DNA of 64,000 bases, from positions 137,459,929 to 137,523,928 of the forward strand of contig CM035439.1 of NCBI GenBank assembly GCA_020310875.1, given 5' to 3'. The notes below the pieces were generated by a model. It was not told where the DNA came from, made no database searches, and saw nothing but the letters and a program-made list of their open reading frames with translations. This stretch comes from Ceratopteris richardii (lineage: Eukaryota; Streptophyta; Polypodiopsida; Polypodiales; Pteridaceae). A program made the translations under genes and the position numbers. Below are positions 34,888-46,805 of this stretch, one piece after another (within the stretch, counting starts at the first letter, position 1; every line of letters begins with the position of its first letter).

Positions 34888-36598
34888 ATTTGCCCGAGTA
34901 CAACCTCGTTGCTGAGTTCTTTTGTATCAGTCACTTGATTCTTTTTAGTGGTTACCGTGTTTATGCTCTTGTCAGAAATCACGTCGTCAGGAATATTTGA
35001 GTTAATTTTCGCACTGTAAGTTGATCGTTCCACGTTAGATTCTTTCCTTTAAGGTTATTGCATCACGAAGAGATTATGTTTAATCTTGAACTTGAGTGCA
35101 TAGGTAGTCTTCACTTGATTGATGCCTATCACCGCCCTGGCTTACTCCTATCACTAGTCGTTCTTAGCCTAAGCTAGGAATTGACAAAGGGAGTTGAGAA
35201 TTTCCAACCTTTTGTTTCGTCCTTCGTTGCCCTTGAGTGCTCAGGAAGCGTGTTCCCAAGCTTGCACTTACTCTTGCTTAGAATGCCCTCAAGTGCTCTT
35301 ACTAGACCTGTAAAAGTCCCACGATTAGCTCAAGACTTAGATTCAAATGACACAATAGACCACTTTCATGCATGTAACTCACCGACCAAATTATCCTTTG
35401 CCTTTATGGAAAACAATCCCAAGGATCCACGAGCTTTCCAACAAAACAAGAATCACAGCAAACGGATTTCGTATGAGAAAGTTATGTCAGTTCAGGCTTC
35501 AGGGATTAAAACAGAGTTCAAACAGGCTATCAGGCAAACAGGACTTCTCAAGTTATTTTCTTATGGCCTCCTTATGTGCTCTAGAGTGAAATGTTCATGC
35601 CCAAAATTAGCCAAAATCCTCAGATTAAAAAACCCTAAAAAATTGGCCGAAATTGGCTGTCAATTGCGATCAACTGGGCTGTCAATCGCGATGGACAGGG
35701 TTGTCCGTCGTGGCCTGTCAGTCGCGATGGATACGTGTCAATCGCGATTGATGGGTGTCAATCGCGATGGACAGGGGGTGTCGGTCGCGATGGACAGAGG
35801 GTATCAGTCGCGATGGACAGAGGGTATCAGTCGCGATGGATTGCTGTCAATCGCGATGAACTGGTGTCAATCACGATGGACTGCTGTCAATCGCGATGGA
35901 CAGGGTTGTCGGCCGCGATTGATGGGTGTCAATCACGATGGACTGAAATTTTCGGTGTTTTCCGTGAATTTGTGTCAATCAGGGCTCTATATGTCGTGAT
36001 GGACAAGAATCTCGGCGAAAGGGGGTGTCAATCGCGATTTTTCTGTCGATCGCGATGGACACGTGTCCGTCGGGGTCTATCAATCGCGATGGACTGGCTG
36101 TCCGTCGCGATGGACAGTGTCAATCGCGATTGATGCTATCAATCGCGATGGACTGAAAAAATGCAAATTTTCCAAAAATTTTTGTGGATTTGTGATGTGC
36201 AAGGTCTCCAGTCTACTGTGGTACACTTAAGTTTACCAATAGATGAAATTTTCTGTCAATCGCGATGGACAGAAGCTTGCGACACAGAGATAGTTCTGCA
36301 CATTTCCGTACCTACGCGGCGTGCTGGAGATGATGGGATGACCAATACCTACAAGCAAACTCAAAAAACATGCAAAAACAGTGCACACAAGATCACTCTC
36401 TCGCTCTCTCTCACAAGTGAAATGAGGGAAATGAAAGGGGGAAGGAGATATAGTCAAAAAACTGAAATTTTTGCGATGATGGAGATGGAGGTGGAAGATG
36501 ATGGGGATGATGATGGTGATGATGATGATGAAGTAAGGATGAAAAAAGTAAGGAAAAGTAAAGTAATTACCTACAACGCCAACGTCACAACTCTACGT
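34888..36598 (-). promoter_or_regulatory. Gypsy-1 5' leader between splice donor and gag
   Basis: About 1.7 kb without a gene. It holds a GATGAT/GATGGA-rich stretch at about 36475-36540, the box array at 35658-36272, and unique sequence next to gag that is recognisably similar to gypsy-2. The putative donor (intron from 36603 downwards) lies between the leader and the primer site. Confidence 0.7.
35658..36272 (-). repeat. Gypsy-1 array of 18-bp boxes
   Basis: About 20 copies of a unit close to TGTCAATCGCGATGGACA. The left half and TCGCGAT core match the gypsy-2 boxes. The right half is shifted from TTGACA to TGGACA or TGGACT, so most boxes are imperfect palindromes. Spacing is irregular. The two arrays differ in unit number and consensus, so they have been re-amplified or homogenised separately. 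Confidence 0.88.
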
Positions 36599-36630
36599 CT
36601 TACCATCACACGCTCGTCCTCAAAGCTCGA

Positions 36631-36648
36631 TCCCTGGCAACGGCGCCA
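36631..36648 (-). promoter_or_regulatory. Gypsy-1 primer binding site (tRNA-Asp)
   Basis: The minus strand TGGCGCCGTTGCCAGGGA lies 8 nt inside the 5' LTR, identical to the gypsy-2 site. Confidence 0.88.
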
Positions 36649-36656
36649 AAATTTGG

Positions 36657-37286
36657 TGTAGCTCAGTGATGAGTAGCACCTCCTTTAATGTCAATCCAGG
36701 AAGACAAGAGGATGGTATGAAGACCTCGAGCAAGTGAAGGCACAAGTGCGTGAGTGAGAAGCACACTAACATGCACACACACACACACACGCACACACAG
36801 TAAGACAAAGAGTGAGAAGCAATGGGGTTCTTTAGATTACTTCCAAAAAGCTCATACAAGTTTAGATCAATTACAAGCTACCTAAAAAATGAGCTCTCTA
36901 GCTCTATTTATAGTTTTTGACTAGGTTTTGGCCGTGTCCAGACCTAGTGTCCGGCCTAGTTAAAAATTAGGTTCTCTACCCTATTTGGAGGTTCAAACGA
37001 AGTCTACAAAATGTGAAAATTGACAGGTAGGTACTTCTAAAGCTCCTCAAGCTCAAGGACTCCTTTGCTTGCACAAAATGGAGCTACAAAATTATGAAAT
37101 GGTATTTACAATGATTGTTAGTGATGAGAATCACTGTTGTAAAGATGTTGATTTGGAAAAATTTGAAGGGCCTATCTGCCAGATTTGCGTCGATTGCTCT
37201 GTCTACTTAATCCTTCACCTCGCTCTGACTCTCTCCGCTGGCTTCCTTGTCTAGTCAGTCCTTGGGTGCCCATACTGCTCTCAACA
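36657..37286 (-). repeat. Gypsy-1 5' LTR with promoter
   Basis: A 630-bp LTR, partner of 3497-4124, followed by GTAAT (37287-37291), the target duplication. The minus-strand TATA box TATAAATAGAGC lies near 36900-36912. The (CA)n tract near 36774-36799 differs in length by 2 bp from that of the other LTR. Confidence 0.95.
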
Positions 37287-37291
37287 GTAAT

Positions 37292-39941
37292 CAGAATTTG
37301 TTGAGCAGAGTACGTTATGTACCTACAATTACAAAGAACTTAATGAGTGTTGGTCAGATTGTAGAGAAAGGGTTGCAGGTCAGATTCAATCAGTATGGAG
37401 CATTTGTGGAGGACCCAAGACATGGATTCAAAAGGATAGCTAAAGGAGAAAAATCAGGTAGACTTTTCACTTTTGAGTTGGAAGATACAAAGAACATTGC
37501 ATTATACAGTTATAAAGATCAAACACTTTTAGAGCTTGAGATTTGGCACAAGAGATTAGGGCACATAGGAGAAAGGACCTTGAAGCAAATGTGCAGGGAC
37601 CAATGTGTGCTTGGGATACCTAATGTATCCAAGCAACATATCATTTACAAGTGTGGTGCTTGTCAATTTGGTAAGTCTCACAGGTTACCCTTCTCCAAGA
37701 AAGGATATATGCATGAAGACTATCTAGAGCTTGTACACACAGATGTATGGGGACCTAGCAAAGACCCCTCAGTCTCAGGTTCAAGGTACTATGTGTCTTT
37801 TATTGATGACTATAGCAGATGGACTATATTATACTTTATGAAGCACAAGGATGAGGCATTTAATTGTTTTAAGAAATATCTTGCATTAGTTGAAAATCTG
37901 ACAGGAAGGAATTTGAAGAGGCTAAGGTCAGATGGAGGAGGTGAGTACTTCTCCAATGAACCTGAGGACTTCTTGCAGGACAGAGGCATCAAAAGGGAAA
38001 TAACCAGAAGGTACTCTCCTGAACAGAATGGGGTAGCTGAAAGAAGAAATAGGTTAATTGTTGAGACAGCTAGATCTATGCTTAATGAGACGAAATTACC
38101 TAACTATCTATGGGCAAAGAGTGTCTCTACTGCCACCTATCTCATAAACAGGTTACCATCAAAGTCACTTGATGGTATGACACCATATGAAGCATGGCAT
38201 GGTAAGAGACCATCATTGGATCACTGCAAAATTTTTGGATGTGTAGCATATGTACACATTCCTTCACAGGTAAGAGGAAAGCTAGATCCAAAGGCTGAAA
38301 AATGTATGTTCATTGGATATGATTTAAATAAAAAAGGTTACAGGTTTTATAACCCTACCAATAAGGGATTTATGGTAAGTAGAGATGTGATCTTTGATGA
38401 GAATGATTCTTGGTATGAGAATGAATGTAGGAAGGTCAAACTACCCTATGATTTCGAAGAAGAATTTCCAAAACTTACAAAGGAGGAACCTACTCAGGAT
38501 GGAGAGTCAAGTTCAGATGATGAAGATACAATCAACCTTGAAGAGTTCAAGGCATGGAAGTCCAAAGGCAAAATGAAGATGAAGAAGCTTGAGGACATAC
38601 CAGAATCTTCAACTCAATCAATCAGAAGGTCTCAAAGAGAGAGCAAAAAACCTATCAGATATGGGTATGATACATCTCTTGTTACTAAACATTCAATTTA
38701 TCTTGCAAAGGATTTGGTAAATGAAGAACCAGGATCATATGAAGAAGCAATCACAAAATCAGAATGGAAGGAAGCTATGGATGAGGAGATTGAAGCACTC
38801 AAGGAGAGTGATACATGGGAGTTAGTGCCCAAGAAGGACTCCATGAAGGTAATAGGATCCAGATGGATCTATAAATTGAAAAGAAATTCTGATGGCACAA
38901 TTAACAGGTACAAGGCCAGATTAGTAGCCAAGGGTTTTGCACAAACCCAAGGCATTGACTATGAAGAAACATTTTCTCCTGTGGCCAAGATGCCAACAAT
39001 CAGAGTGTTGGTGAGTGTGGCTGCATCAAAGAATTGGAACATGTACCAATTGGATGTCAAGAATGCTTTCTTGAATGGATGGATTTCAGAAGAGGTTTAT
39101 ATGTCACAGCCTCCTGGCTATGAGGACCCTAAGAAGGTAACTTATGTTTGCAAATTAAAGAAGGCTTTATATGGATTGAAGCAGGCACCTAGGGCATGGA
39201 ATTACAGGCTAACTACATACCTCCAAGACCAAGGTTTTGTCATGAGTAAGGCTGACACTTCTCTGTTCATTAAGAGAAGTAATTCAGAGATAATCTATCT
39301 CTGTGTCTATGTTGATGACATCATCATTACAAGTAATGATGTCAATGGAATCAGAAGCATCAAAAGACAAATGATGAAGGAGTTCAAGATCAATGATCTT
39401 GGGCTATTGAAGTATTTTTTGGGACTTGAATTAGTTTACACTAATTCATGAATATACATTATTCAGAAGAAGTATGTGCAGGACATGTTGAAGAAATTTC
39501 ACTTGCAGGATGCTAAAGCAGCTAGTACTCAAATGGAGATGAACCTAAAGCTAAGTGCCCATGAAGGTGATGAAGTCCAAGACATTACAGGTTATCAAAG
39601 TATGGTGGGTAGCTTGAACTATGCTACTCTTACAAGAATTGATATTGCATATGGAGTTAGTGTGCTAAGTCAATTTATGCACAAGCCAAGGATACCTCAC
39701 TTAGAGGCTTCCACAAGAATCTTGAAGTATCTCAAGGGTACACAGAACCATGGTTTGTACTTTCCTTACACTTCAGATATTGATATAAAAGTTTATTCAG
39801 ATGCAGATTGGGCAGGATGCAAGGATGATAGGAGAAGCACTTCTGGATACATTTCTTTTGCAGGTGACAAACCGATTTCATGGTCCGCAAAGAAGTAACC
39901 AACTGTTGCATTGTCTTCTACAGAAGCAGAGTATAGAGGGC
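37292..39941 (+). pseudogene. Copia-A integrase, reverse transcriptase and start of RNase H
   Basis: Continuation of copia-A after gypsy-1. GAG-pre-integrase (about 37530-37700; IWHKRLGHIGERTL, CGACQFGKSHRLPF). Integrase core (about 37720-38070; [28 protein letters not shown]). Linker. RT (about 38810-39450; [48 protein letters not shown] near 39300). RNase H start (about 39780-39936; [19 protein letters not shown]). Copia-B interrupts RNase H at 39942 and the rest follows at 46448. Most of this stretch is open. One or two breaks. Confidence 0.93.
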
Positions 39942-40984
39942 TGTTGGTGCAGACTAATCACCAATTGAAGTTTTGAAAGACAAAGGATGGAGATAAGATC
40001 AATTTTTGAAGCTTAGAAGATGGTTACATTCACAGGTTGAAAGAAATGTACACATATGTACATTAGTTAAGACATAGGTTACTTATACTTATGTTTAGTC
40101 ATAAGTTTGTACATATTTGCCTATAAATACTATGGAAAAATGTCGAGATGTAGAGAGAAGATGAGGAGAGACTATGTGAGAGCATAGAAATAGAGAAATG
40201 AGTAGTTGTAAGTGTCATTAGACACATGAAAAGTTAGTTGAAGTCTCTCTCTCATTCAGTTGTAGTCTTCTTCAGAAATGACAGAATTTTTGCGCCCGAA
40301 GTTTCTGTGTTTTCTCCTTTTGTGGTAGATCTTTTGAGGAATGCTTTTGTACAAGTCTAAGTCTAGAGTTGATCGACTACTGTACAAAGTTTTAGCTTCC
40401 AATTGTGATTAGGCTGAGAGAATCCTGAATAGGAACATTTGTATGTGTAAAGGTTTGAGTATCTTCTGAAACAGGCGCAGATTTCGAGTTCAAAGAAATG
40501 AATAGTGCTCAGTGCACAGTGTAAAGTTTTACACAAATGATAGCTCAAAATCTAAGTTGAGAGATAAGCTATCTACATCTAAAAGCATTTGACCAAACGG
40601 GTTCGACATTGGGAGAACCATAGCTAAGAAGTTACAGGTGTCAAAGTCGCTACTGCAGAGAAGTAGTTTCACACATAGGTAAAGTGTTTGAGTCATTTCC
40701 CAAAGTATACTCAATCATTTGAGGAGATTTGAGTTGGAGAAGGTGCACAACCTTAAGGTGACACATCCTACAAAGTTTTATCAAAAAATTTACACCAATG
40801 GTTAGTCAATCAGAGATTAATCTGCAGCAGACTTTTCTGAGAATTTTATTTTTTCAGAATAATCAATGTCTTGATAAGTTGGTGATTGTTCTCTAAATTA
40901 AGTGGATTCTGGACTTATTCTTGATATAGAGGTGCTCTAATTTCAAGAATAGGTTGTTCTTTTGGAGATTAACACTCTCCATCA
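39942..40984 (+). repeat. Copia-B 5' LTR with promoter
   Basis: A 1,043-bp LTR, TGTTGGTGCAG...CTCCATCA. The TATA box CTATAAATAC at 40121-40130 would give a start near 40155 and a long transcribed R/U5 part of about 800 bp. Its partner is at 45400-46442. Confidence 0.95.
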
Positions 40985-40985
40985 G

Positions 40986-40997
40986 TGGTATCAGAGC
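40986..40997 (+). promoter_or_regulatory. Copia-B primer binding site (initiator tRNA-Met)
   Basis: TGGTATCAGAGC, one base after the LTR, complementary to the 3' end of plant initiator tRNA-Met, the common primer of plant copia elements. Confidence 0.95.
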
Positions 40998-41206
40998 AGG
41001 AAGCATCAGAATCGAGGAAAGGGAGACTCCGACTGCTGCAGATATACAAATTTTACATCTCGAAGGATCAAAAGGACAAAGAGTGAAGAAAGCTTGAAAG
41101 AAGACACATTGAAGTCGTCAGAAGGATCAGAAGGAGTAATATTCGAAGCCAAGGTACCTTTATTTCTCATAAAGCTTAAAGATCTGTTAGTACAGGTGAA
41201 AAAAGG

Positions 41207-44200
41207 ATGGGAGATTCTCTTCAGATAGAGAAATTGGATAGAGAAAACTATCATGCATGGTCAATGAGGATGGAAGCTCTTATGAGCAAAGACTTGATAG
41301 CTTACATTACAGGTGAAGAAGAAAAGCCTCAATTCAGAGATCCTAGTGTTCCAACTACGGAGGAATTGTCAGATTTGAAGAATTGGATGAAAAGAGATGC
41401 TCAAGCTAGGAGCATTATCTATATGGTAGTCAATGACTACTTGCTACCTCACATTAGAGGTCTTGAAAGTGCAAGTGACATTTGGAATGCTTTGGAAGAG
41501 CATTTTCAGAACACAACCAAATCAAGGAAGGCTTCATTATGGTCAGAGTTTACTACTTTCAAGAAGAAGGCTTCACAATCAATATCTGATTATGTGACAA
41601 AGATGAAGGACATTGCAGATGCATTAGGAGCAGTGGATGAAGACATTGAAGAGGATAAATTGGTAAGGAAAATTCTCACAGGACTAAGAGGTGATGAGAA
41701 GTGGAAGCCTTTTATTTTATCTACAGAACTTGCATTGGATCATTTCACTCCTGATTTGAATCAATTGTTAGGACATATGCTAACTTTTGAGAATGATATC
41801 AAAGGAGATGTTGACAAGAGTGCAGGTCATGCAATGCACTCTAAAGACAAGAAGAAAGCTAACAAAGGAAAGCAACAAGCAAATGAAGAAGAAGGCACAA
41901 CTAGTCAAGCCAACTTCCTAAGAGGAAGAGGAGGTGGCAAAGGTAGAGGAAGAGGCAGGAATAACAAAGATGGAGCCAAAGCTTGCTGGATTTGTGGTAA
42001 GAAAAATCATTTAGCTAATGATTGTTGGCATAACACTCAGAATAATGGTGGATACAATCAGAACTATAATTCAAGAGGAAGAGGTGGCATAAATCAAAGA
42101 GGTAATTTCAGAGGTAGAGGTAGTAGGGGTTACTTTGGAAGAAGTGCAGGTAGAGGATTCCAAAGTCAACAATACAATAATACCTACTACAATTATGCTT
42201 CAGATCAGAAGGAGGATTCAACATTGATCATGAATGCAACTTGTGAAAGGCAAAGTGAAGACCAAAGAGTCTTCTACATTGACTCAGGATGTAGCAATCA
42301 CCTGAGTGGTAACATAGCATTGATGACTGATTTGGAAAATAAGGTATCTAATCATGTTGTTCAAACAGGTGACAATACAAAGCATAATGTGAAGTCAATT
42401 GGATCAGTGAAGGCCAAGGATGGTAGCACCTTATTGAGTAAGGTCTTGTATGTTCCTACAATTCCTAAGAATTTGATAAGTGTAGGACAAATTGTGGAAA
42501 AAGGTTATGAAGTGAGGTTCACTAATGAAGGAGTGTTTGTGGAAGACCCTAGCAATGGGTATAAACAAATTGTTTCAGGGAAGAAAGAAGGAAGATTGTT
42601 CACATTGAAAATTCAAGGTAATGTTGGTCATGCCTTGTTCACTTATGGAGGACATAAGATCACTGAGTTAGATCTTTGGCACAAGAGGCTTGGACATTTC
42701 AATGAAAGAGGTATCAAAGATATGATTAATAATGGTTCAGTGCTTGGATTGCCTAATGTTGCAGGTCAACATATGACATACAGATGTGAGGCATGTCAAT
42801 TAGGTAAGGCTCATAAGCAACCCTATTCTAAGCATGGGTTTATGTATTCAGAGAAACTTGAGTTGGTACACACAGATGTGTGGGGACCATCAAAGGATTT
42901 CAGTATCAATGGTTTAAGGTATTATGTGATTTATGTTGATGATGCTACCAGATGGATCACTATCTATGTGATCAAAGATAAGTCAGAGGTGTTCAATACA
43001 TTCAAACATTATCATGTGTATGCAGAAAGAATTACAGGTCATAAGTTGAAGAGACTAAGGTCAGATGGAGGGGGAGAGTATTTCTCTAATGAGTTCAGTG
43101 ATTATTTGTGGAATGCAGGTATAAAAAGGGAGGTTACTTGCAGGCACTCTCCTCAACAAAATGGTGTAGCAGAGAGGAGGAATAGGACTCTTGCTGAGTT
43201 TGCAAGATCCATGTTGAAGGAGAAAAATTGCCCAAATTACTTGTGGGCTGAGGCTGTAAATACAGCCACTTATCTGGTCAATAGGCTACCATGTAAAGCC
43301 TTACAGAGTATGACACCATATGAGGCATGGTGGGGTAAGAGACCTACATTAGACCATTGCGAAGTATTTGGATGTTTGGCATATGCATATGTGCCATCAC
43401 AATTAAGGCACAAATTGGAGCCTAAAGCTGAAAAATATGTGTTCATTGGTTATGATGATAAGCAGATGGGATACAGGTTGTGGAATCCATCCACAAAACA
43501 TTTTCTTGTATCAAAAGATGTTACATTTGATGAGCAAGGTATTACATTTGATGAGCAAGGTACTTGGTATGCAGGTACTATCAATATTAATACAGATGAT
43601 GAAGAAATTGTGAGTCAAAGGAAAGGTAAGTCAAAGGTATAGATATTTGATGAAGAAAAGAATAATGAAGTGCAGGTTGAAGTTGAAGAAATGCCAAGAT
43701 TTGATCCTGAGTGTGAAGAACCAGAAACCTCAAGGAGTGGAGAACTTAGAAGGTCATCAAGACACAAGTGGCAACCTACAAGGTATAGCTATGATACTTC
43801 ATTCTTGACTACTAAGGATTATGCATACATAATTAAAGCAGATGAAGACCCTTCTACATATGAAGAGGCAAAAGGTAAAGAAAATTGGGAGAAAGCTATG
43901 CAGGAAGAATATGATGCATTGATGGAGAATCAAACATGGGATTTGGTTCCAAATCCAAATAGCCAGAAGATCATTGGATGCAAGTGGGTTTTCAAGACAA
44001 AGAGATTTGCAGATGGAAGTGTGTCTAGGTACAAAGCTAGACTTGTTGTAAAAGGGTTTGCTCAGACATATGGTATTGACTATGATGAGACTTATAGTCC
44101 TATGGCAAAGATGACAACCATCAGAACACTTATAGCAATTGCTACATGTAAGGGTTGGAAATTGTGTCAATTAGATGTGAAGAATGCTTTTTTGAATGGT

Positions 44201-45391
44201 TATATTTCAGATGATGTTTTCATGGAGCAACCTCAAGGATTCAGAGATGGAAGATATCCAGATCATGTGTGTAAGCTCAATAGAGCTTTATATGGCTTGA
44301 AGCAGGCCCCAAGGGCATGGAACTATAGGCTTGTAAAGTTCTTAAAGGAACTTGGATTTCAAGTATCTAAAGCAGATAGTAGCTTGCTTGTCAAAGCAAG
44401 TGATGATGGGTTCATTTACATATGTATATATGTTGATGATATAATTCTTACAGGTACAGATGAGAAAGGCATACAAAGCCTAAAGAAGCAAATGGAGAAA
44501 GAGTTCAAAATTAGTGATTTGGGAGATTTGTCATATTTCTTGGGCATGGAGATTTCATACACTCAACATGGAGTGTATGTGACTCAAGAAAGGTACTTGA
44601 AGAATTTGTTAACCAAGTTTAGAATGAATGATTGCAGAGTAGCACCTACTCCAATGGAGGTGAATCATAAATTGAGCATATTTGGAGGTGAAGAGTTCAA
44701 GGACATGAAACAGTATCAGAGTTTGGTTGGTAGTCTTATTTATGCTACATTAACTAGGCCTGATTTATCATATGTAGTTGGGGTGTTGTCTCAATTCATG
44801 CATTGTCCTAGGAAAGAACATTGGATTGCAGGTCAAAGAGTGTTGAGATACATTAAGGGTACACTCAAAGAGGGTTTGTATTATGGTTTTACATGAGATA
44901 CAAATATCAAAATATATAGTGATGCAGATTGGGCAGGTAATCCAGATGATAGAAGATCAACCTATGGGTACATGTGTTATGTGGGAGATAAGTTAATCTC
45001 TTGGTGCTCAAAGAAGCAACATACAGTTGCTTTGTCATCTACAGAAGCAGAGTACAAAGGCATGGTTGAAGCTGCAAAGGAAGTGATATGGCTTAAAACT
45101 CTCATGAAGAGTTTTGACACTATACAAAGCATACCTATCATTTATGGAGATAACATGAGTTCATTATATCTAGCTGCTAATCCTGTTTTTCATGCTAGGA
45201 CCAAACACATTGAGATACAGTATCACTTTCTAAGAGAGAAGGTGATGGATAAAGAGATTGAAGTCATACATACTTCAACAAAAGATCAGATAGCTGATAT
45301 GCATACAAAAAGCTTGGATGGACCAAAGTTACAGAAGTTCAAAGACATGGCAGGTATAAAGAAGATAAGAGAAACCTCAATTGATGATTGA
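41207..45391 (+). CDS. Copia-B Gag-Pol polyprotein region
   Basis: The region starts at ATG 41207 ([20 protein letters not shown]). Gag has a UBN2-type domain ([12 protein letters not shown]...[10 protein letters not shown]), an RG-rich basic part and a CCHC knuckle [14 protein letters not shown] (about 41984-42025). Protease [14 protein letters not shown] is near 42272-42313. GAG-pre-integrase is about 42670-42830 ([14 protein letters not shown]). Integrase is about 42850-43340 ([28 protein letters not shown]). RT is about 43930-44560 ([48 protein letters not shown]). RNase H is about 44905-45330 ([26 protein letters not shown]). The host role is autonomous copy-and-paste transposition. About two breaks keep it from being one open frame as it stands. 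Confidence 0.94.
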
Positions 45392-45399
45392 GGGGGAGC
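45390..45399 (+). promoter_or_regulatory. Copia-B polypurine tract
   Basis: GAGGGGGAGC immediately before the 3' LTR. The same tract precedes the copia-A LTR at 46796-46805. Confidence 0.92.
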
Positions 45400-46442
45400 T
45401 GTTGGTGCAGACCAATCACCAATTGAAGTTTTGAAAGACAAAGGATGGAGATAAGATCAATTTTTGAAGCTTAGAAGATGGTTACATTCATAGGTTGAAA
45501 GAAATGTACACATATGTACATTAGTTAAGACATAGGTTACTTATACTTATGTTTAGTCATAAGTTTGTACATATTTGCCTATAAATACTATGGAAAAATG
45601 TCGGGATGTAGAGAGAAGACGAGGAGAGACTATGTGAGAGCATAGAAATAGAGAAATGAGTAGTTGTAAGTATCATTAGACACATGAAAAGTTAGTTGAA
45701 GTCTCTCTCTCATTCAGTTGTAGTCTTCTTCAGAAATGACAGAATTTTTGCGCCCGAAGTTTCTGTGTTTTCTCCTTTTGTGGTAGATCTTTTGAGGAAT
45801 GCTTTTGTACAAGTCTAAGTCTAGAGTTGATCGACTACTGTACAAAGTTTTAGCTTCCAATTGTGATTAGGCTGAGAGAATCATGAATAGGAACATTTGT
45901 ATGTGTAAAGGTTTGAGTATCTTCTGAAACAGGCGCAAATTTCAAGTTCAAAGAAATGAACAGTGCTCAGTGCACAGTGTAAAGTTTTACACAAATGATA
46001 GCTCAAAATCTAAGTTGAGAGATAAGCTATCTACATCTAAAAGCATTTGACCAAACGGGTTCGACATTGGGAGAACCATAGCTAAGAAGTTACAAGTGTC
46101 AAAGTCGCTACTGCAGAGAAGTAGTTTCACACATAGGTAAAGTGTTTGAGTCATTTCTCAAAGTATACTCAATCATTTGAGGAGATTTAAGTTGGAGAAG
46201 GTGCACAACCTTAAGGTGACACATCCTACAAAGTTTTATCAAAATCTTTACACGAATGGTTAGTCAATCAGAGATTAATCTGCAGTAGACTTTTCTGAGA
46301 ATTTGATTTTTTCAGAATAATCAATTTCTTGATAAGTTGGTGATTGTTCTCTAAATTAAGTGGAGTCTGGACTTATTCTTGATATAGAGGTGCTCTAATT
46401 TTAAGAATAGGTTGTTCTTTTGGAGATTAACACTCTCCATCA
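45400..46442 (+). repeat. Copia-B 3' LTR
   Basis: A 1,043-bp copy of 39942-40984 with about 20 differences and the same TATA motif near 45579-45588. AGGGC follows at 46443-46447. Confidence 0.96.
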
Positions 46443-46447
46443 AGGGC

Positions 46448-46764
46448 TAGCTAATGCCACTCAAGAAGCAATTTGGATTAAGCTTTTGTATTCAGAATTG
46501 GGCTTATATACTAGGTCTCCAATTATCTTTGGAGATAATACAAGTTCTCTTCACCTTGCAGCTAATCCTATCTATCATGTCAGAACCAAACACATAGAAG
46601 TTCATTATCATTATGTGAGAGAGAAGTTGCTAAGCAAGGACATTCAGCTGACCTATGTGTCAACCAACATGCAATGTGCAGATTTGCTGACTAAATCTTT
46701 GGATGGGACCAAACTTTGCAGGTTCAAATCTATGATTGGATTGCAGGATGTACTTGAAGATTGA
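46448..46764 (+). pseudogene. Copia-A RNase H, C-terminal part
   Basis: Encodes LANATQEAIWIKLLYSELG, IFGDNTSSLHLAANP, RTKHIEVHYHYVREKL and ADLLTKSLDG, the end of a copia RNase H. It completes the domain interrupted at 39941 and ends shortly before the polypurine tract at 46796-46805 (GAGGGGGAGC). Confidence 0.92.
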
Positions 46765-46805
46765 AGATGAAGACTTAAGCCAAAATGTTTGGCTTGAGGG
46801 GGAGC

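Larger units (their letters stand above)
3497..37286 (-). mobile_element. Gypsy-1, large Ty3/gypsy element inserted in copia-A
   Basis: Gypsy-1 is a minus-strand Ty3/gypsy element with both LTRs (3497-4124 and 36657-37286), a tRNA-Asp primer site and a 5-bp target duplication GTAAT (3492-3496 and 37287-37291). It splits the protease region of copia-A. Without gypsy-2, which sits inside it at 14006-31004, it measures about 16.8 kb. Order on the minus strand: LTR, primer site, splice donor, palindrome-rich leader, gag, PR, RT, RNase H, INT with duplicated zinc module, second PR-like domain, 3' ORF, polypurine tract, LTR. LTR copies differ at about nine positions plus one 2-bp repeat-length change (about 1.5%, counted by eye), so it is young, roughly half a million years at grass-type rates. 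The coding part is broken, with about ten breaks. Confidence 0.93.
39942..46442 (+). mobile_element. Copia-B, near-complete Ty1/copia element inserted in copia-A
   Basis: A plus-strand element of 6,501 bp with two 1,043-bp LTRs (39942-40984 and 45400-46442), an initiator-tRNA-Met primer site, a polypurine tract and target duplication AGGGC (39937-39941 and 46443-46447). It carries gag, PR, INT, RT and RNase H in copia order. The LTRs differ at about 20 positions (about 1.9%), roughly 0.7 million years at grass-type rates. It looks nearly whole, with about two breaks in the coding part. It is related to copia-A (same LTR tip TGTTGGTG and similar proteins) but is a separate subfamily. Confidence 0.96.
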
